The notes: a model not told the origin generated them from the letters alone. DNA of 64,000 nt from an uncultured Desulfatiglans sp. (GCA_900498135.1 LR026961.1:2536929-2600928), one strand, 5' to 3'; shown: positions 1-9,070, counted from the first letter of the stretch. Program-made: numbers and translations.

Positions 1-146
1 AACTCATCCGGCGGGGTGCACCTGTCGATGCGTTGAATGCCCAGGCCGCCCGCGAAGGCATGACGACCCTGATGCAGGATGGAGTCCGCAAGGTCGTCAA
101 GGGCATCACGGACCTCCAGGAGGTCCGACGGGTTTGCGTGCGTTAG
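1..146 (+). CDS. C-terminal end of GspE/PilB-type secretion ATPase (partial)
   Basis: The window opens inside a gene, read from base 3, that encodes 47 residues before a TAG stop. The segment ending in AREGMTTLMQDGVRKVVKG followed by ITDLQEVRRV is the characteristic C-terminal tail of the hexameric ATPases that power type II secretion (GspE) or type IV pilus extension (PilB). The Walker motifs lie outside the window. The fragment cannot tell GspE from PilB, and I see no other secretion gene downstream, so it is probably the last gene of its operon. Confidence 0.75.
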   Translation, partial: LIRRGAPVDALNAQAAREGMTTLMQDGVRKVVKGITDLQEVRRVCVR

Positions 147-557
147 GAAAGGGAATCGTAAGGCGCAGAAGACCGGACTCTGAAAAACAGCCCGCGGACG
201 AGTATATCATGATCGGTGAAAAAGATTTTTCTGCGAGGTCGGATTCCCTCGACCGGCGGTCGAGCAGGTGGAAATGCCGGTCTGTTCGAGCGGGTCGCCG
301 GCAAGGAAAAAGCCTTGTTTTTAGCCGGGGTTCTTGGCATTTTATATCATTTGTGTCTGCAAAACGCTTTTTTCGCCCATCCCGGTGTCCATTCGCATTT
401 CTGCTGGCGAAGCGATCCGCGGATCGCCCCGCGCAAATGCCTCGTTTCCCCCGTGCAGGGGCCCGATTTTGCCGGATGGGAAATCTGGCCGGTGGGGGAG
501 TCTTTCCCCCGGCTGTCTGACACCCGATATCGGAGAAACAGGACAGAGAAGGTCCCC
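147..557. other. Intergenic region without a recognisable gene
   Basis: About 410 bases separate the secretion ATPase stop from the HTH-EIIA gene. Open frames here have no ribosome binding site, family motif or conserved feature that I recognise. The reading frame of the downstream gene stays open far upstream, but the first good start with an AGAAGG site is at 558. I could not assign a promoter with confidence. Confidence 0.5.
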
Positions 558-1229
558 ATGAAGCTTGACTTGAAGGAGGCGGAGTCGCTTCTCGGCATTT
601 CCGCCATGACGATTCAGCGCTGGGCGCGCCAAGGCCGGATACCCGCTAGAGAGGCAGGCGGCGCCCTCGTTTTCAGACAGAAGGAACTCGAACGGTGGGC
701 CTGGAACCGGCAGTGGCCGTTGCGCCGGGATCCGGGCATCTCCTGCCTGGAGGGCGGCCTGGAGACGGAATGTCTTTCGGACGCCTTGCGGCGGGGAGGT
801 GTCTTTTTCAACGTTCGCGGGGACACGGTCAAGGAGGTTCTGAACGAGATGGCCGGGCTGGTTCCGCTCTCAGCCGATGTGGATCGTGAAGGGCTGGTCG
901 AGCTATTGGAGGAGAGAGAGCGGTTGGCGAGCACGGGCATCGGGCGAGGGGTCGCCGTTCCGCACCCGCGTGAACCCCTGACCTCGATCGGTGACCGTGC
1001 CATTGTGACGGCGGCGTTTTTGGAGCGGCCGGTGGATTTCGGGGCGATGGACCATGTCCCGGTCTTTCTGGTGTTGCTCATGTTGAGCCCAGCAACGCGT
1101 ATCCACCTCCGTCTACTGTCCCGTTTGAGCTTCTGCCTTCGAGACGTATCGTTGACGGAGGGGCTGCCGAACTACCGCGAAGAAGAGGCCTTTTTGAAGG
1201 ACATCGCTCGGGCCGAGCAGGGATTGTGA
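558..1229 (+). CDS. HTH domain fused to PTS EIIA (PtsN-like) domain
   Basis: This 223-residue protein joins two domains. Residues 1-50 are an excisionase/MerR-like helix-turn-helix (LLGISAMTIQRWARQGRIPA). Residues about 75-220 resemble the PtsN/EIIA-Fru domain, with the phosphorylatable histidine at position 136 in the context GRGVAVPHP. EIIA domains of this type receive phosphate from HPr/NPr and usually act as regulators rather than sugar transporters. The start at 558 has AGAAGG a few bases upstream. Four bases separate the stop from the ClC gene, so the two are probably cotranscribed. DNA binding by the fused HTH is inferred from the fold alone. Confidence 0.8.
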   Translation: MKLDLKEAESLLGISAMTIQRWARQGRIPAREAGGALVFRQKELERWAWNRQWPLRRDPGISCLEGGLETECLSDALRRGGVFFNVRGDTVKEVLNEMAGLVPLSADVDREGLVELLEERERLASTGIGRGVAVPHPREPLTSIGDRAIVTAAFLERPVDFGAMDHVPVFLVLLMLSPATRIHLRLLSRLSFCLRDVSLTEGLPNYREEEAFLKDIARAEQGL

Positions 1230-1233
1230 GGTC

Positions 1234-2931
1234 ATGCACCGCCTTTTACTGCGATTGGATGAACGTCTGCAACTCATTGTGATCTCCTGCGTGGTGGGGG
1301 TCTGTGGCGGTCTTTTGTCGGTTCTGCTGAACCGTTCCCTCCATGCATTCGCCGGGTGGGTCAAGCCCTTGAGCGGAGAGATCTATGCGATGCTCTTCCC
1401 GGCCGGCGGGGCGATGCTTTCATGGATCTTCCTGAACTATGTGATGCGGGAAAAAGGCGGGCACGGGGTCCCCGATGTCATCCAGAGCGTATCGCGGAGG
1501 GGCGGGTTGCTGCCTTTCAGAACCAGCTTCTCGCGTCTTGTTTCCGCTCTTCTGACGATCGGCAGCGGGGGTTCGGCCGGTCCGGAGGGGCCGGTGGTGA
1601 TCAGCGGCGGCAGCATCGGCTCCAACATCGCGACCTTTTTCGGGCTCAAGGACCGGCAGCGGGTGGTCATTGTGGGCTGCGGGGCCTCGGCTGCGATCGG
1701 CGCCATCTTCAATGCCCCTGTCGCGGGTATCGCCTTTACGCTGGAGGTGATCCTGGGGGAGTGGGCTCCGGTGAATCTCATCCCGATCGCCATGGCATCG
1801 GTGGTAGGCACCTCCGTGAGCCGGCTGCTCCAGGGCAACCAGATCCCCTTCGAGCATCAGGCCTTTCCGGTGGCGGGTTTGGATCTGGTGGCCTGCATCG
1901 GCTTGGCCTTGTTCACGACCGTAAGCTCGGTCGGTCTTATGCGGATGGTCTCGGCGGTGCACACCTGGTCCACGAAGCGGGTTTCCGTCGGGTGGATGCG
2001 GGCCGGCCTTGGCGGCCTCATGGTGGGAGGCATCGGCCTGTTCCTTCCGGCTGTCCTTGGCGAGGGCTATGAGGTGATCCGGGAGATTCTCAGGCAGCAG
2101 ATCTCAGCCGGCGTGGGCATGGTCGCACTCCTGGTCGCTGCCAAGATCTTGGTAACGGGCTTGACCCTCGGGAGCGGCGGTTCCGGGGGGCTCTTCGCCC
2201 CTTGCCTGGTCGTCGGCTGCTTCACCGGGTTGTTTTACCAGCGTGCGTTGGTATGGCTGATGCCTTCGGTCGAGTGGGCCGGTGAGAGCTACTTCGCCCT
2301 GCTCGGTATGGCCGGCGTGATCAGCAGCGTCATGCAGGCGCCGATGACCGGCATCTTTTTGATCAGCGAGATCACGGGGGGCTACGAAGTTCTGCTTTCC
2401 GTCGTGCTGGTCTCCGTCCTGAGTGTATCTATCAGCAGCTATATCGAACCTGTCTCCGTCTATCACCGGGAGCTGGTGGCGACGGGCGAATTTCTCCGGC
2501 CGGGATCGGATCGGAAGATCCTTTCGGACCTGAATATCGCCGAACTCCTTGAAACCGATTGCGTGCCTCTGCACCCGGAGATGCTCCTGAAGGACCTGGT
2601 GGCGCGGGTGGAACAGGGGCGCCGGAACTACTTTCCTGTAGAGGATCCGGAGAACGGGCGATTCCTCGGAATGGTTCATTTGGACGATGTCCGAGAGTTC
2701 CTTTTCCATCCGGATCTTTACCATTCGGTACTGGTGGAAGAGGTCATGCAGCGGGATATTCCCACCGTGGGCCTGGACGATGACCTCGGCCATGTATTCC
2801 AGCTCTTCGATGAGGAAAAGGTCTGGAGCCTGCCGGTCGTCCACGGGGATGGGCGCTTTGCCGGGCTGATCTCAAAGGCCACTATCCTGGACCACTACCG
2901 CAGGGAACTGATGGTCCAGCAGAATGTGTAA
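1234..2931 (+). CDS. ClC-family chloride channel/transporter with CBS pair
   Basis: This 565-residue integral membrane protein has the ClC signatures in order: GHGVP (76-80, in place of GSGIP), GPEGP with the gating glutamate at 118, a GCGASAAIGAIFNAPVAG helix and GSGGSGGLFAP. Two CBS domains follow from about residue 430 and would sense nucleotides in the cytoplasm. The family moves chloride or other halide and small anions, either passively or in exchange for protons. It is tightly coupled to the HTH-EIIA gene upstream. The fluoride-riboswitch-controlled antiporter gene lies convergently downstream, which raises the question of a halide role. The filter residues look like ordinary ClC, so I do not call it fluoride-specific. 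Confidence 0.9.
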   Translation: MHRLLLRLDERLQLIVISCVVGVCGGLLSVLLNRSLHAFAGWVKPLSGEIYAMLFPAGGAMLSWIFLNYVMREKGGHGVPDVIQSVSRRGGLLPFRTSFSRLVSALLTIGSGGSAGPEGPVVISGGSIGSNIATFFGLKDRQRVVIVGCGASAAIGAIFNAPVAGIAFTLEVILGEWAPVNLIPIAMASVVGTSVSRLLQGNQIPFEHQAFPVAGLDLVACIGLALFTTVSSVGLMRMVSAVHTWSTKRVSVGWMRAGLGGLMVGGIGLFLPAVLGEGYEVIREILRQQISAGVGMVALLVAAKILVTGLTLGSGGSGGLFAPCLVVGCFTGLFYQRALVWLMPSVEWAGESYFALLGMAGVISSVMQAPMTGIFLISEITGGYEVLLSVVLVSVLSVSISSYIEPVSVYHRELVATGEFLRPGSDRKILSDLNIAELLETDCVPLHPEMLLKDLVARVEQGRRNYFPVEDPENGRFLGMVHLDDVREFLFHPDLYHSVLVEEVMQRDIPTVGLDDDLGHVFQLFDEEKVWSLPVVHGDGRFAGLISKATILDHYRRELMVQQNV

Positions 2932-3123
2932 AACAGACCGCCTCGCTTCCGGATACATCCGTTGGAACATGTTCCTCCCCGTCCGTTCCCGGCCAACGAC
3001 TGTTGCGGACGCAGTGACTGAATCGCCTGTAACGGGCGTTCATCACCCGGTGCGCCGCTTTATTTCCTATCCGGGCTTCTGCCTCCGCATAGGGCAGGGG
3101 AAGGATCGGTCGCCGGCGCTTCA

Positions 3124-4605
3124 TCACCAGTCGTAGAGGATCTCCCATTCGTCTCCGAATGCCGGACCCTGGGGGGTGTAGGTTTTCGTCAGGGTCTTGC
3201 CGGTCCCGGGTTTCCCGCCCGACTGCTCCTGCCAGAAACGCAGCACGATGGCCGGCAGATCGGCAGCATTACCTGATCCGCCTGGCTCCTCATAGGCCGG
3301 TTTCCAGACCTCCCTTTCTTCGATGACCTTCCACACGGCGCTGGAGCGCTTGTTCCTGACCCTCTCTCCGACCCGAGCCAACCCCTGCTTCTCCCGCAGG
3401 TCTTTGAAACGGTAATTTGAACGCGCGCCGTGGTCTAAGACACGCTCACCCATGACCATGATCCCTATAGCCCCCAATGGGGCGGTCAGGATGATAGACA
3501 GGACCGCCACGGCAAGGATGACCTCGCCTCCCGCCACGCCGGCCGCCAGGGGAATCGCGCCGATGGCCGCCTGGACCGTGGCCTTCGGCAGATAAGCGAC
3601 GACGCAGAAAGCCCGCTCTTTCCAGTTCAGGGGCGTGCCGAAAAGGGAGACATAGGTGCCGATGCTTCGAAAGAACAGGCCCGCCAGAATCAACGCCATG
3701 CCGGCCAGGCCTGCCTTCCATGCCACCTGGATGTTGACCTGGGCGCCGACGAGCACGAAGAGCAGCAGTTCGGCGAAGACCCAGAGCTTCTTGAGTTTCT
3801 GAGAGATGATGTGCGCGATCGACTCCGATTTCTCGAGGATGATGAATCCGATCGCCATGACCCCAAGAAGGCTCGCTGCGGGGACCCATTGTTCGACGGC
3901 TCCTTCGATCCAGGTCAGCAGGATGGCTGTGCCCAGGACCACGAGGGTGCGTTTGGGCGGACGCCAGTCGTAGCGCCGGAAAAGCCAGAGTAGAAAAAAC
4001 CCCGGGATGACCCCCAAAAGGATCCCGAGGCCGATGGAAAGCGGGATCTCGGCCAATTGGGTCCAAACGTGGATTTCCCCTCCGCCGGCCATGCCAAGGG
4101 CGATCGTAAAGAGCACGATCACGAAGACATCGTCGATGGCGGAGGCCCCGAGGAGGAGGGTCGGGATGCCTTTCCCGGTTCCGCGGCCGCGGTCCATGAA
4201 ATCGATCATGAGCGGGACCACGACGGCGGGCGAGACGGCCCCCAGGATGGTTCCCAGGATGGCTGCTTCGATGTGGGTGATGGGCAGGAGCATGGGTCCG
4301 ACCCACGTGACGGCGGCGATCTCGAAAAGGGCGGGGACCATGCTCATGGTGACGGCCGCTTTGCCGACACGGTGCAGGGTGTCCCGCCGCAGTTCGAAAC
4401 CGGCCCGGAGCAGGATGACGATCAGGGCGATCTTGCGGAAGTCCCCGGATACGTTCATCATCTCCGGGTTGATGAGGTCGAGGACATAAGGCCCGGCGAG
4501 GACTCCCACCAGAAGCATTCCCACGAGTCCGGGGAGTCTCACCCGACGCAGGAGGTAATCCGCGCTGAGGCCGAGAAGGATGATCAGGGCGATGCTGACA
4601 GCCAT
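3124..4605 (-). CDS. Cation:proton antiporter (CPA family), riboswitch-controlled
   Basis: A 493-residue membrane protein with 12 or so hydrophobic segments and a hydrophilic tail of about 100 residues. It belongs to the Na+/H+ exchanger superfamily (CPA1/CPA2): the N-terminal part has the RLPGLVGMLLVGVLAGPYVL-type first helices, AVSPAVVVPL near 124-133, and the paired aspartates 158-159 in GASAIDDV expected for ion binding. ATG 4605 follows GGAAAGGAA at suitable spacing; ATG 4611 is a close alternative. The leader carries a fluoride aptamer and terminator. Antiporters under fluoride riboswitches are a known class that helps cells survive fluoride, so a role in fluoride or proton homeostasis is likely. 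The transported cation cannot be read from sequence. Confidence 0.87.
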   Translation of the reverse strand: MAVSIALIILLGLSADYLLRRVRLPGLVGMLLVGVLAGPYVLDLINPEMMNVSGDFRKIALIVILLRAGFELRRDTLHRVGKAAVTMSMVPALFEIAAVTWVGPMLLPITHIEAAILGTILGAVSPAVVVPLMIDFMDRGRGTGKGIPTLLLGASAIDDVFVIVLFTIALGMAGGGEIHVWTQLAEIPLSIGLGILLGVIPGFFLLWLFRRYDWRPPKRTLVVLGTAILLTWIEGAVEQWVPAASLLGVMAIGFIILEKSESIAHIISQKLKKLWVFAELLLFVLVGAQVNIQVAWKAGLAGMALILAGLFFRSIGTYVSLFGTPLNWKERAFCVVAYLPKATVQAAIGAIPLAAGVAGGEVILAVAVLSIILTAPLGAIGIMVMGERVLDHGARSNYRFKDLREKQGLARVGERVRNKRSSAVWKVIEEREVWKPAYEEPGGSGNAADLPAIVLRFWQEQSGGKPGTGKTLTKTYTPQGPAFGDEWEILYDW

Positions 4606-4665
4606 TGTCATTTCCTTTCCAAGGCGTTGTAGAAGCCCTTTGCCCTTTTGGAGGCAAAGGACCGA

Positions 4666-4703
4666 AAAAAGCCCCATCGGTCATGGACGCGATGGGGCTT
4701 TTT
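4666..4703 (-). terminator. Intrinsic terminator, expression platform of the riboswitch
   Basis: A 14-bp perfect inverted repeat (arms 4666-4679 and 4690-4703) forms GC-rich stem GCCCCATCG with a 10-base loop, followed on the minus strand by six T residues. It sits between the fluoride aptamer and the antiporter start, about 60 bases before the start codon, with no upstream minus-strand gene to terminate. The most economical reading is fluoride-dependent antitermination. A second hairpin (CCTTTGCC/GGCAAAGG, about 4639-4661) lies between this terminator and the gene. Confidence 0.8.
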
Positions 4704-4737
4704 CAGGGTGTGATATCGATATTCCTGCCCCATCCGG

Positions 4738-4790
4738 AGCAGGAGTCATCATCCCTCGGTTCAGGGCGGTTCAGGCAGACTCCATTGCCT
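4738..4790 (-). promoter_or_regulatory. Fluoride riboswitch aptamer (crcB motif)
   Basis: Read on the minus strand, the leader has the ordered fluoride-aptamer blocks: GGCAATGGAGTC, then TGCC pairing back to GGC, then TGAACCGCCC, then GGGATGATGACTCCTGC. The segments GGAGTC and GACTCC are complementary as in the known motif, and AACCGCCC with GATGACTCCT matches the conserved pseudoknot-forming core as I remember it. It begins about 12 bases after a predicted start site and is followed by an intrinsic terminator, the classical arrangement. The assignment is from pattern recall, not a covariance search. Confidence 0.85.
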
Positions 4791-4808
4791 GTTACTGATT
4801 TCGTCGAG

Positions 4809-4838
4809 ATCGTATGTCAAGACCACCCTCCGTGTCAA
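4809..4838 (-). promoter_or_regulatory. Sigma-70 promoter for riboswitch-antiporter transcript
   Basis: On the minus strand TTGACA (4838-4833) and TACGAT (4814-4809) are separated by 18 bases. The predicted start near 4802 is about 12 bases before the aptamer, which fits a short riboswitch leader. A second TTGACA at 4820-4815 has a poorer -10 partner. Confidence 0.65.
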
Positions 4839-5079
4839 CATCTCGGGCGCGCTTTGCGCCACCTTTCCTTGTGAAAAAGGTTTTTTTACCCGCGGCATGG
4901 GTCTGGAGAGTCTGTCCAAGGCAGATCCATATCCTTTTTTCCAAAAAAAATACATAAAAGTAGCGTATATGCTTGATAAATACAAATTTGTAAAGATTGT
5001 CCAAGAGATAACATGATTTCAACGATTGATAAGCAATGGAAATTGAATGACTTGAAGAAAATGCGCACTTCTCCCTGGG

Positions 5080-5097
5080 ATCGGCACAGATCTGGCA
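5080..5097 (+). promoter_or_regulatory. Possible sigma-54 promoter for glnK-amtB
   Basis: TCGGCACAGATCTGGCA has the invariant GG and GC dinucleotides (5083-5084 and 5095-5096) separated by exactly 10 bases, with two departures from the YTGGCAC-N5-TTGCW consensus. PII-ammonium transporter operons are commonly sigma-54 dependent, which makes the site plausible. The start would fall at the edge of repeat copy A, so the repeat would be transcribed as leader RNA. Confidence 0.35.
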
Positions 5098-5104
5098 AAC
5101 CTAG

Positions 5105-5280
5105 GTTTCCATCCGGAAATGGTCTTTTTGGCCAATCTCGGCGTCAATCTGCACGTTTGCTTGTGCGGCGACCTGCAGGTCGCCTCCGCGCAAACGCTTG
5201 ATTTCCTTGATATTGGCCAAAAATCCTCATTTCCGCATTGGAAACTGGGTTCTACCGGGAAATCATTTCCGGATGGAAAC
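5105..5280 (+). repeat. Dispersed nested-palindrome repeat, copy A (full length)
   Basis: This 176-bp unit starts GTTTCCATCCGGAAATGG and ends with the inverse CATTTCCGGATGGAAAC. Inside are further inverted pairs in nested order: TTTTTGGCCAAT/ATTGGCCAAAAA, CGTTTGC/GCAAACG, and a perfect 18-bp core GGCGACCTGCAGGTCGCC. The same order is seen in the other copies of the window. The 7-bp direct repeat AACCTAG flanks it (5098-5104 and 5281-5287). It lies in the leader of glnK. Confidence 0.9.
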
Positions 5281-5348
5281 AACCTAGGTTTCCATCAAAA
5301 TCCCGGGATGATTTCGCAGCGGCGAGACGCAGCTGCAACACAAAATAA

Positions 5349-5699
<351 letters not shown>

Positions 5700-5837
5700 G
5701 CTATCCCTTTGAAGTAGTTCATTCCTGGCTGCTGAAGCACTTCCCGAAGGCAATCTGCCAAGCCGACAAACAGGTGGAGGGACGCAACCAGGGAGCGGGA
5801 GTGCATGATTACCGGAGCGGGAAGGAGACGTATTCGA

Positions 5838-7172
5838 ATGAAAACAGCGATGATTTTTTTATTCATTTATGCGGGAGGTGCTTTCGCCTGTGCCTGGGCG
5901 GGAGACGATCCTCCGACGCCGATGTCGAACAAGGAGGCGATCGCGTTGGTCCAAACGCATGCCGACTATGTGTGGACGCTTGTTGCGGCTGCGCTGGTGT
6001 TCTTTATGCAGGCCGGTTTTGCCATGGTGGAGGCGGGATTTACCCGTGCCAAAAATGCTATCAATATCATGATGAAGAACCTGATGGACTTTTCCATGGG
6101 ATCTTTGGCCTTCTGGGCGCTTGGCTTCGGATTGATGTTTGGTGCCTCGAGTACCGGGTGGATCGGTACAAGCGGATTCTTCCTGAGTGATTTCGAGGCA
6201 GGCGGTGACCCCTGGGTACTGGCCTTCTGGATGTTTCAAGTGGTCTTTGCGGCTACGGCCGCGACCATCGTGTCCGGTGCCATGGCTGAAAGGACAAAGT
6301 TTTCTGGGTATCTGGTCTACAGCCTCTTTGTAAGCGGTTTCATTTACCCGGTTTTCGGAAGCTGGGCATGGGGAGGGCTTTTCAACGGCGGCGGATGGCT
6401 CGAAGGCCTCGGGTTCATCGACTTCGCTGGTTCCACGGTGGTCCATTCCGTGGGCGGCTGGTCGGCCCTTGCCGGAGCGATCGTTCTTGGGCCGAGGCTT
6501 GGAAAGTATCTCCCGGACGGAACGATACGTCCCATTCTGGGACATAATATCCCGCTGGCGGCCCTCGGTGTCTTTATCCTGTGGCTCGGCTGGTTCGGCT
6601 TCAATCCAGGTTCGACCACTGCGGCCAACAAGGACATCGCACTGATCTTCGTGAACACCAATCTGGCCGCTGCGACGGGCGCCCTTTTCGCCATGTTTTC
6701 GTCCTGGTTGAGGTTCGGCAAACCTGATGTGAGCATGAGTTTGAACGGTGCACTGGCCGGACTCGTTGCGATTACCAGCCCCTGCGCGAATGTATTGCCG
6801 CTGAGTGCCATCGTCATCGGTGCAGTGGCGGGTGTCCTGGTGGTTTTTTCGGTGGTGTTTTTCGACCGGATGAAAATAGACGATCCAGTCGGCGCCATCT
6901 CGGTCCACGGGGTCAACGGGGCCTGGGGCACCTTGGCCGCCGGTCTCTTCAACATGGGAGGAACCTCGGCAAAAATCATCGGGGTTCAACTCCTGGGGAT
7001 TGGAGCCTGCTTCGCGTGGACCTTCTTTACAGCTTTCATCCTCTTCAAGGTCATCGATAAGACGATCGGCCTGAGGGTCAAACCCGAGGAAGAGGCTGAT
7101 GGCCTTGACCATGGAGAACATGGCGGCAATGCTTATCCGGATTTCGAGGTGTCTTCCTATGCACAGCAATAG
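5838..7172 (+). CDS. amtB: Ammonium transporter Amt
   Basis: A 444-residue ammonium channel. A signal-like N-terminus (MKTAMIFLFIYAGGAFACAWA) precedes the 11-helix Amt core. The two pore histidines are visible in STVVHSVGGWSALAGA and AISVHGVNGAWGTLAAG. ATG 5838 follows GGAAGGAG; an in-frame ATG at 5805 would add 11 residues but has a weaker site. Cotranscription with glnK is likely (138-base gap). The product would import ammonium under nitrogen limitation and be blocked by GlnK. Confidence 0.95.
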   Translation: MKTAMIFLFIYAGGAFACAWAGDDPPTPMSNKEAIALVQTHADYVWTLVAAALVFFMQAGFAMVEAGFTRAKNAINIMMKNLMDFSMGSLAFWALGFGLMFGASSTGWIGTSGFFLSDFEAGGDPWVLAFWMFQVVFAATAATIVSGAMAERTKFSGYLVYSLFVSGFIYPVFGSWAWGGLFNGGGWLEGLGFIDFAGSTVVHSVGGWSALAGAIVLGPRLGKYLPDGTIRPILGHNIPLAALGVFILWLGWFGFNPGSTTAANKDIALIFVNTNLAAATGALFAMFSSWLRFGKPDVSMSLNGALAGLVAITSPCANVLPLSAIVIGAVAGVLVVFSVVFFDRMKIDDPVGAISVHGVNGAWGTLAAGLFNMGGTSAKIIGVQLLGIGACFAWTFFTAFILFKVIDKTIGLRVKPEEEADGLDHGEHGGNAYPDFEVSSYAQQ

Positions 7173-7272
7173 TCCGGCTTGAGGATCCACCGCAACGGAT
7201 CGAAATTCCAAGAACTGTTTACGTCGGGCCTGGGAGCCCGCCGCAAAAAACGAGACGAGAGGAGAAAAATCC

Positions 7273-8055
7273 ATGAAGATGTTTAAGCATTTGAGCAGAG
7301 TAGTCCTTATTATTGCCGTCCTGCTGTCTGCGGCGGCCGTTCCAACCCGGGCGGAAGAGGAACCGGCCCCAACCGCTTCGGCGGACGTGGCGTTTATGAG
7401 TCAATACATCTGGCGGGGGTACGAACTCAGCAAGGACAGCCTGGTGATTCAACCGTCGGTGACGGTGGGGTACATGGGGTTCAGCCTCAACCTCTGGGGC
7501 AATATCGATACGGACGTTTATGGGGATGATCGCAACGAGGCCCAATGGAACGAAACCGATCTGACATTCGGCTACGAGCGGACGGTCGGCCCCGTCAACC
7601 TGGGGGCGGGGTATATCTACTATGCCCTTGACGGTTTGGACGACTCTCAGGAGCTTTATGCCAGTGCCGGCCTAGATGTCTTTCTCTCTCCGACCCTGAC
7701 GATCTATCGGGAAATCGCGCACGTTCCGGCCTGGTATCTGAAACTCGGGATATCCCATTCGTTCGAACTCCCGCGGGAGATCAGCCTCGATCTCGGGGCA
7801 TCGGCCGGGTACTACTTTTCGGACGATGACGATTTCTCCGAAGCCGGAAATCCGAACGAGAAATACCGCAGCCTGCATGACGGGCTGGTTTCCGTGGGCT
7901 TGACCATCCCGCTCGGCGACTATTTCAGCTGCGCGCCCATGATCGCCTACTCCTTCCCGCTCTCGAGCGAGGCGGATGACCTGATTACGGATGCAAGTTA
8001 CAGCCAGGATTCGGACTTTTTCTTCGGAGGGGTGACTTTTTCCCTGGCCTTCTGA
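7273..8055 (+). CDS. TorF-type putative porin (TIGR02001 family)
   Basis: A 260-residue exported protein with a cleavable signal peptide (hydrophobic core VVLIIAVLLSAAAVP, then TRA-EE). The mature part alternates short amphipathic strands ending in aromatic residues, as in a small outer-membrane beta barrel, and finishes in FFFGGVTFSLAF with a C-terminal phenylalanine. Sequence near the N-terminus (FMSQYIWRGYELS) is typical of the TIGR02001/TorF family, which is repeatedly found next to amtB-glnK. A role as a porin for small nitrogen compounds is inferred from this context only. Confidence 0.75.
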   Translation: MKMFKHLSRVVLIIAVLLSAAAVPTRAEEEPAPTASADVAFMSQYIWRGYELSKDSLVIQPSVTVGYMGFSLNLWGNIDTDVYGDDRNEAQWNETDLTFGYERTVGPVNLGAGYIYYALDGLDDSQELYASAGLDVFLSPTLTIYREIAHVPAWYLKLGISHSFELPREISLDLGASAGYYFSDDDDFSEAGNPNEKYRSLHDGLVSVGLTIPLGDYFSCAPMIAYSFPLSSEADDLITDASYSQDSDFFFGGVTFSLAF

Positions 8056-8083
8056 GTTCCTTTGTTGCCAAACCTGGTAAGAC

Positions 8084-8124
8084 CTGCCCCTGGCTTTCCA
8101 CAGAAAGACCAGGGGCAGCTTTTT
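8084..8124 (+). terminator. Intrinsic terminator of the glnK-amtB-porin operon
   Basis: A 10-bp perfect stem CTGCCCCTGG/CCAGGGGCAG (8084-8093 and 8109-8118) with a 15-base loop is followed by C and a run of five T. It starts 29 bases after the stop of the porin gene. Confidence 0.9.
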
Positions 8125-8207
8125 GCGCATGTTTTCAGCTTGTCCGCAAACTGCTTCGTCTTCTTTCAGCCCGAAAGGCGTATGCCGGGATCGAAGGCCT
8201 TCTATTT

Positions 8208-8290
8208 TCCCATCCGGAAATGGTCTTTTTGGCCAATCTCGGCGTCGATCTGCACGTTCGCTGTTACGGCGATCTGCAGGTCGCGAATCC
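8208..8290 (+). repeat. Dispersed palindrome repeat, copy B (truncated)
   Basis: Only the left half of the family unit is present, from CCATCCGGAAATGGTC to the start of the core (GCGATCTGCAGGTCGC), with two or three substitutions in the core. The right half with ATTGGCCAAAAA is missing. It lies between the porin operon terminator and the convergent DUF3124 gene. Confidence 0.8.
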
Positions 8291-8396
8291 TTTTTGAACC
8301 AACATAGACATCGTCCCTGCCGCCGCCTGCCACTAAGGCGTCTTCCGTATAAAAGGACATTCCCTTTTCTATGTTTCCGGATGTCAGGGTAGGCAC

Positions 8397-8945
8397 TCAC
8401 TCGCTCGCCATCTTGCGGATCTTTTCACAGGCATCTTCTACGTTTGCCTTTTCTCCGGTTGCTTCGAGGATGACCTGCCCTCTGGAGGTAAAAGAAATAC
8501 CTTGCTGTGATTTGGTTCCGATCATGATTGATTCGAGGATGGGCGGGTTGACCAAGTCGACTGATTGCCAGGCGACTTTGAAGAAAGCCCCGGATCCTCC
8601 GGCCTTGTCGGACTCTGCCACCACGTACCGCATCGACGAAAACGGGGGAAGCTGAACGGGCCCATCCTGAAATCTTTTCAACAGAGTACCTTTGGAATTA
8701 TGATAATCTGCATATAACACCGTAATCGGCTGTTTGGGGTCCACATTTCGAATGCTGAGGGTAACTGCAAGGTAGATGGGATTTTCCTGATCCCCTTGGT
8801 AGATGTGTGAATACACTGGAACATAAACGCTCTGACCCTTGCTCGGATCTTCACCGGCCTGAGCGCCTGCCGAGTACGCCCAAATAAGCCCGGTGAATAT
8901 CAAGAGCCACAGGTGTGTATGTCGGCCCTTCTTCCTCCTTGCCAT
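8397..8945 (-). CDS. DUF3124 family exported protein
   Basis: A 182-residue protein with an N-terminal signal (MARRKKGRHTHLWLLIFTGL, then IWAYSAGAQA). The mature part contains VYVPVYSHIYQGDQENPIYL followed by AVTLSIRNVD and ITVLYADYHNSKGTLLK, a pattern I recognise from DUF3124. ATG 8945 has GGAGG upstream at good spacing. Function is unknown; the family is periplasmic. It lies 125 bases downstream of a same-strand potassium channel gene and may share its transcript. Confidence 0.7.
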   Translation of the reverse strand: MARRKKGRHTHLWLLIFTGLIWAYSAGAQAGEDPSKGQSVYVPVYSHIYQGDQENPIYLAVTLSIRNVDPKQPITVLYADYHNSKGTLLKRFQDGPVQLPPFSSMRYVVAESDKAGGSGAFFKVAWQSVDLVNPPILESIMIGTKSQQGISFTSRGQVILEATGEKANVEDACEKIRKMASE

Positions 8946-9070
8946 GAGCACCTCCTTGCTCTCTGGTTCATGATACTTGATTGGCATATTGCCATTACCG
9001 AACCGATGCGTCATCCAGGAATGTTTTCTCCGGTTTCTGCTAAAAAATGTTATAATCAGTTTTATTATAT

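Noticed and set aside
1234..2931. Possible fluoride-specific ClC (CLC-F) because of the nearby fluoride riboswitch
   Set aside because: The filter and gate motifs GHGVP and GPEGP are of the general ClC type, the protein has CBS domains, and it is not on the riboswitch transcript.
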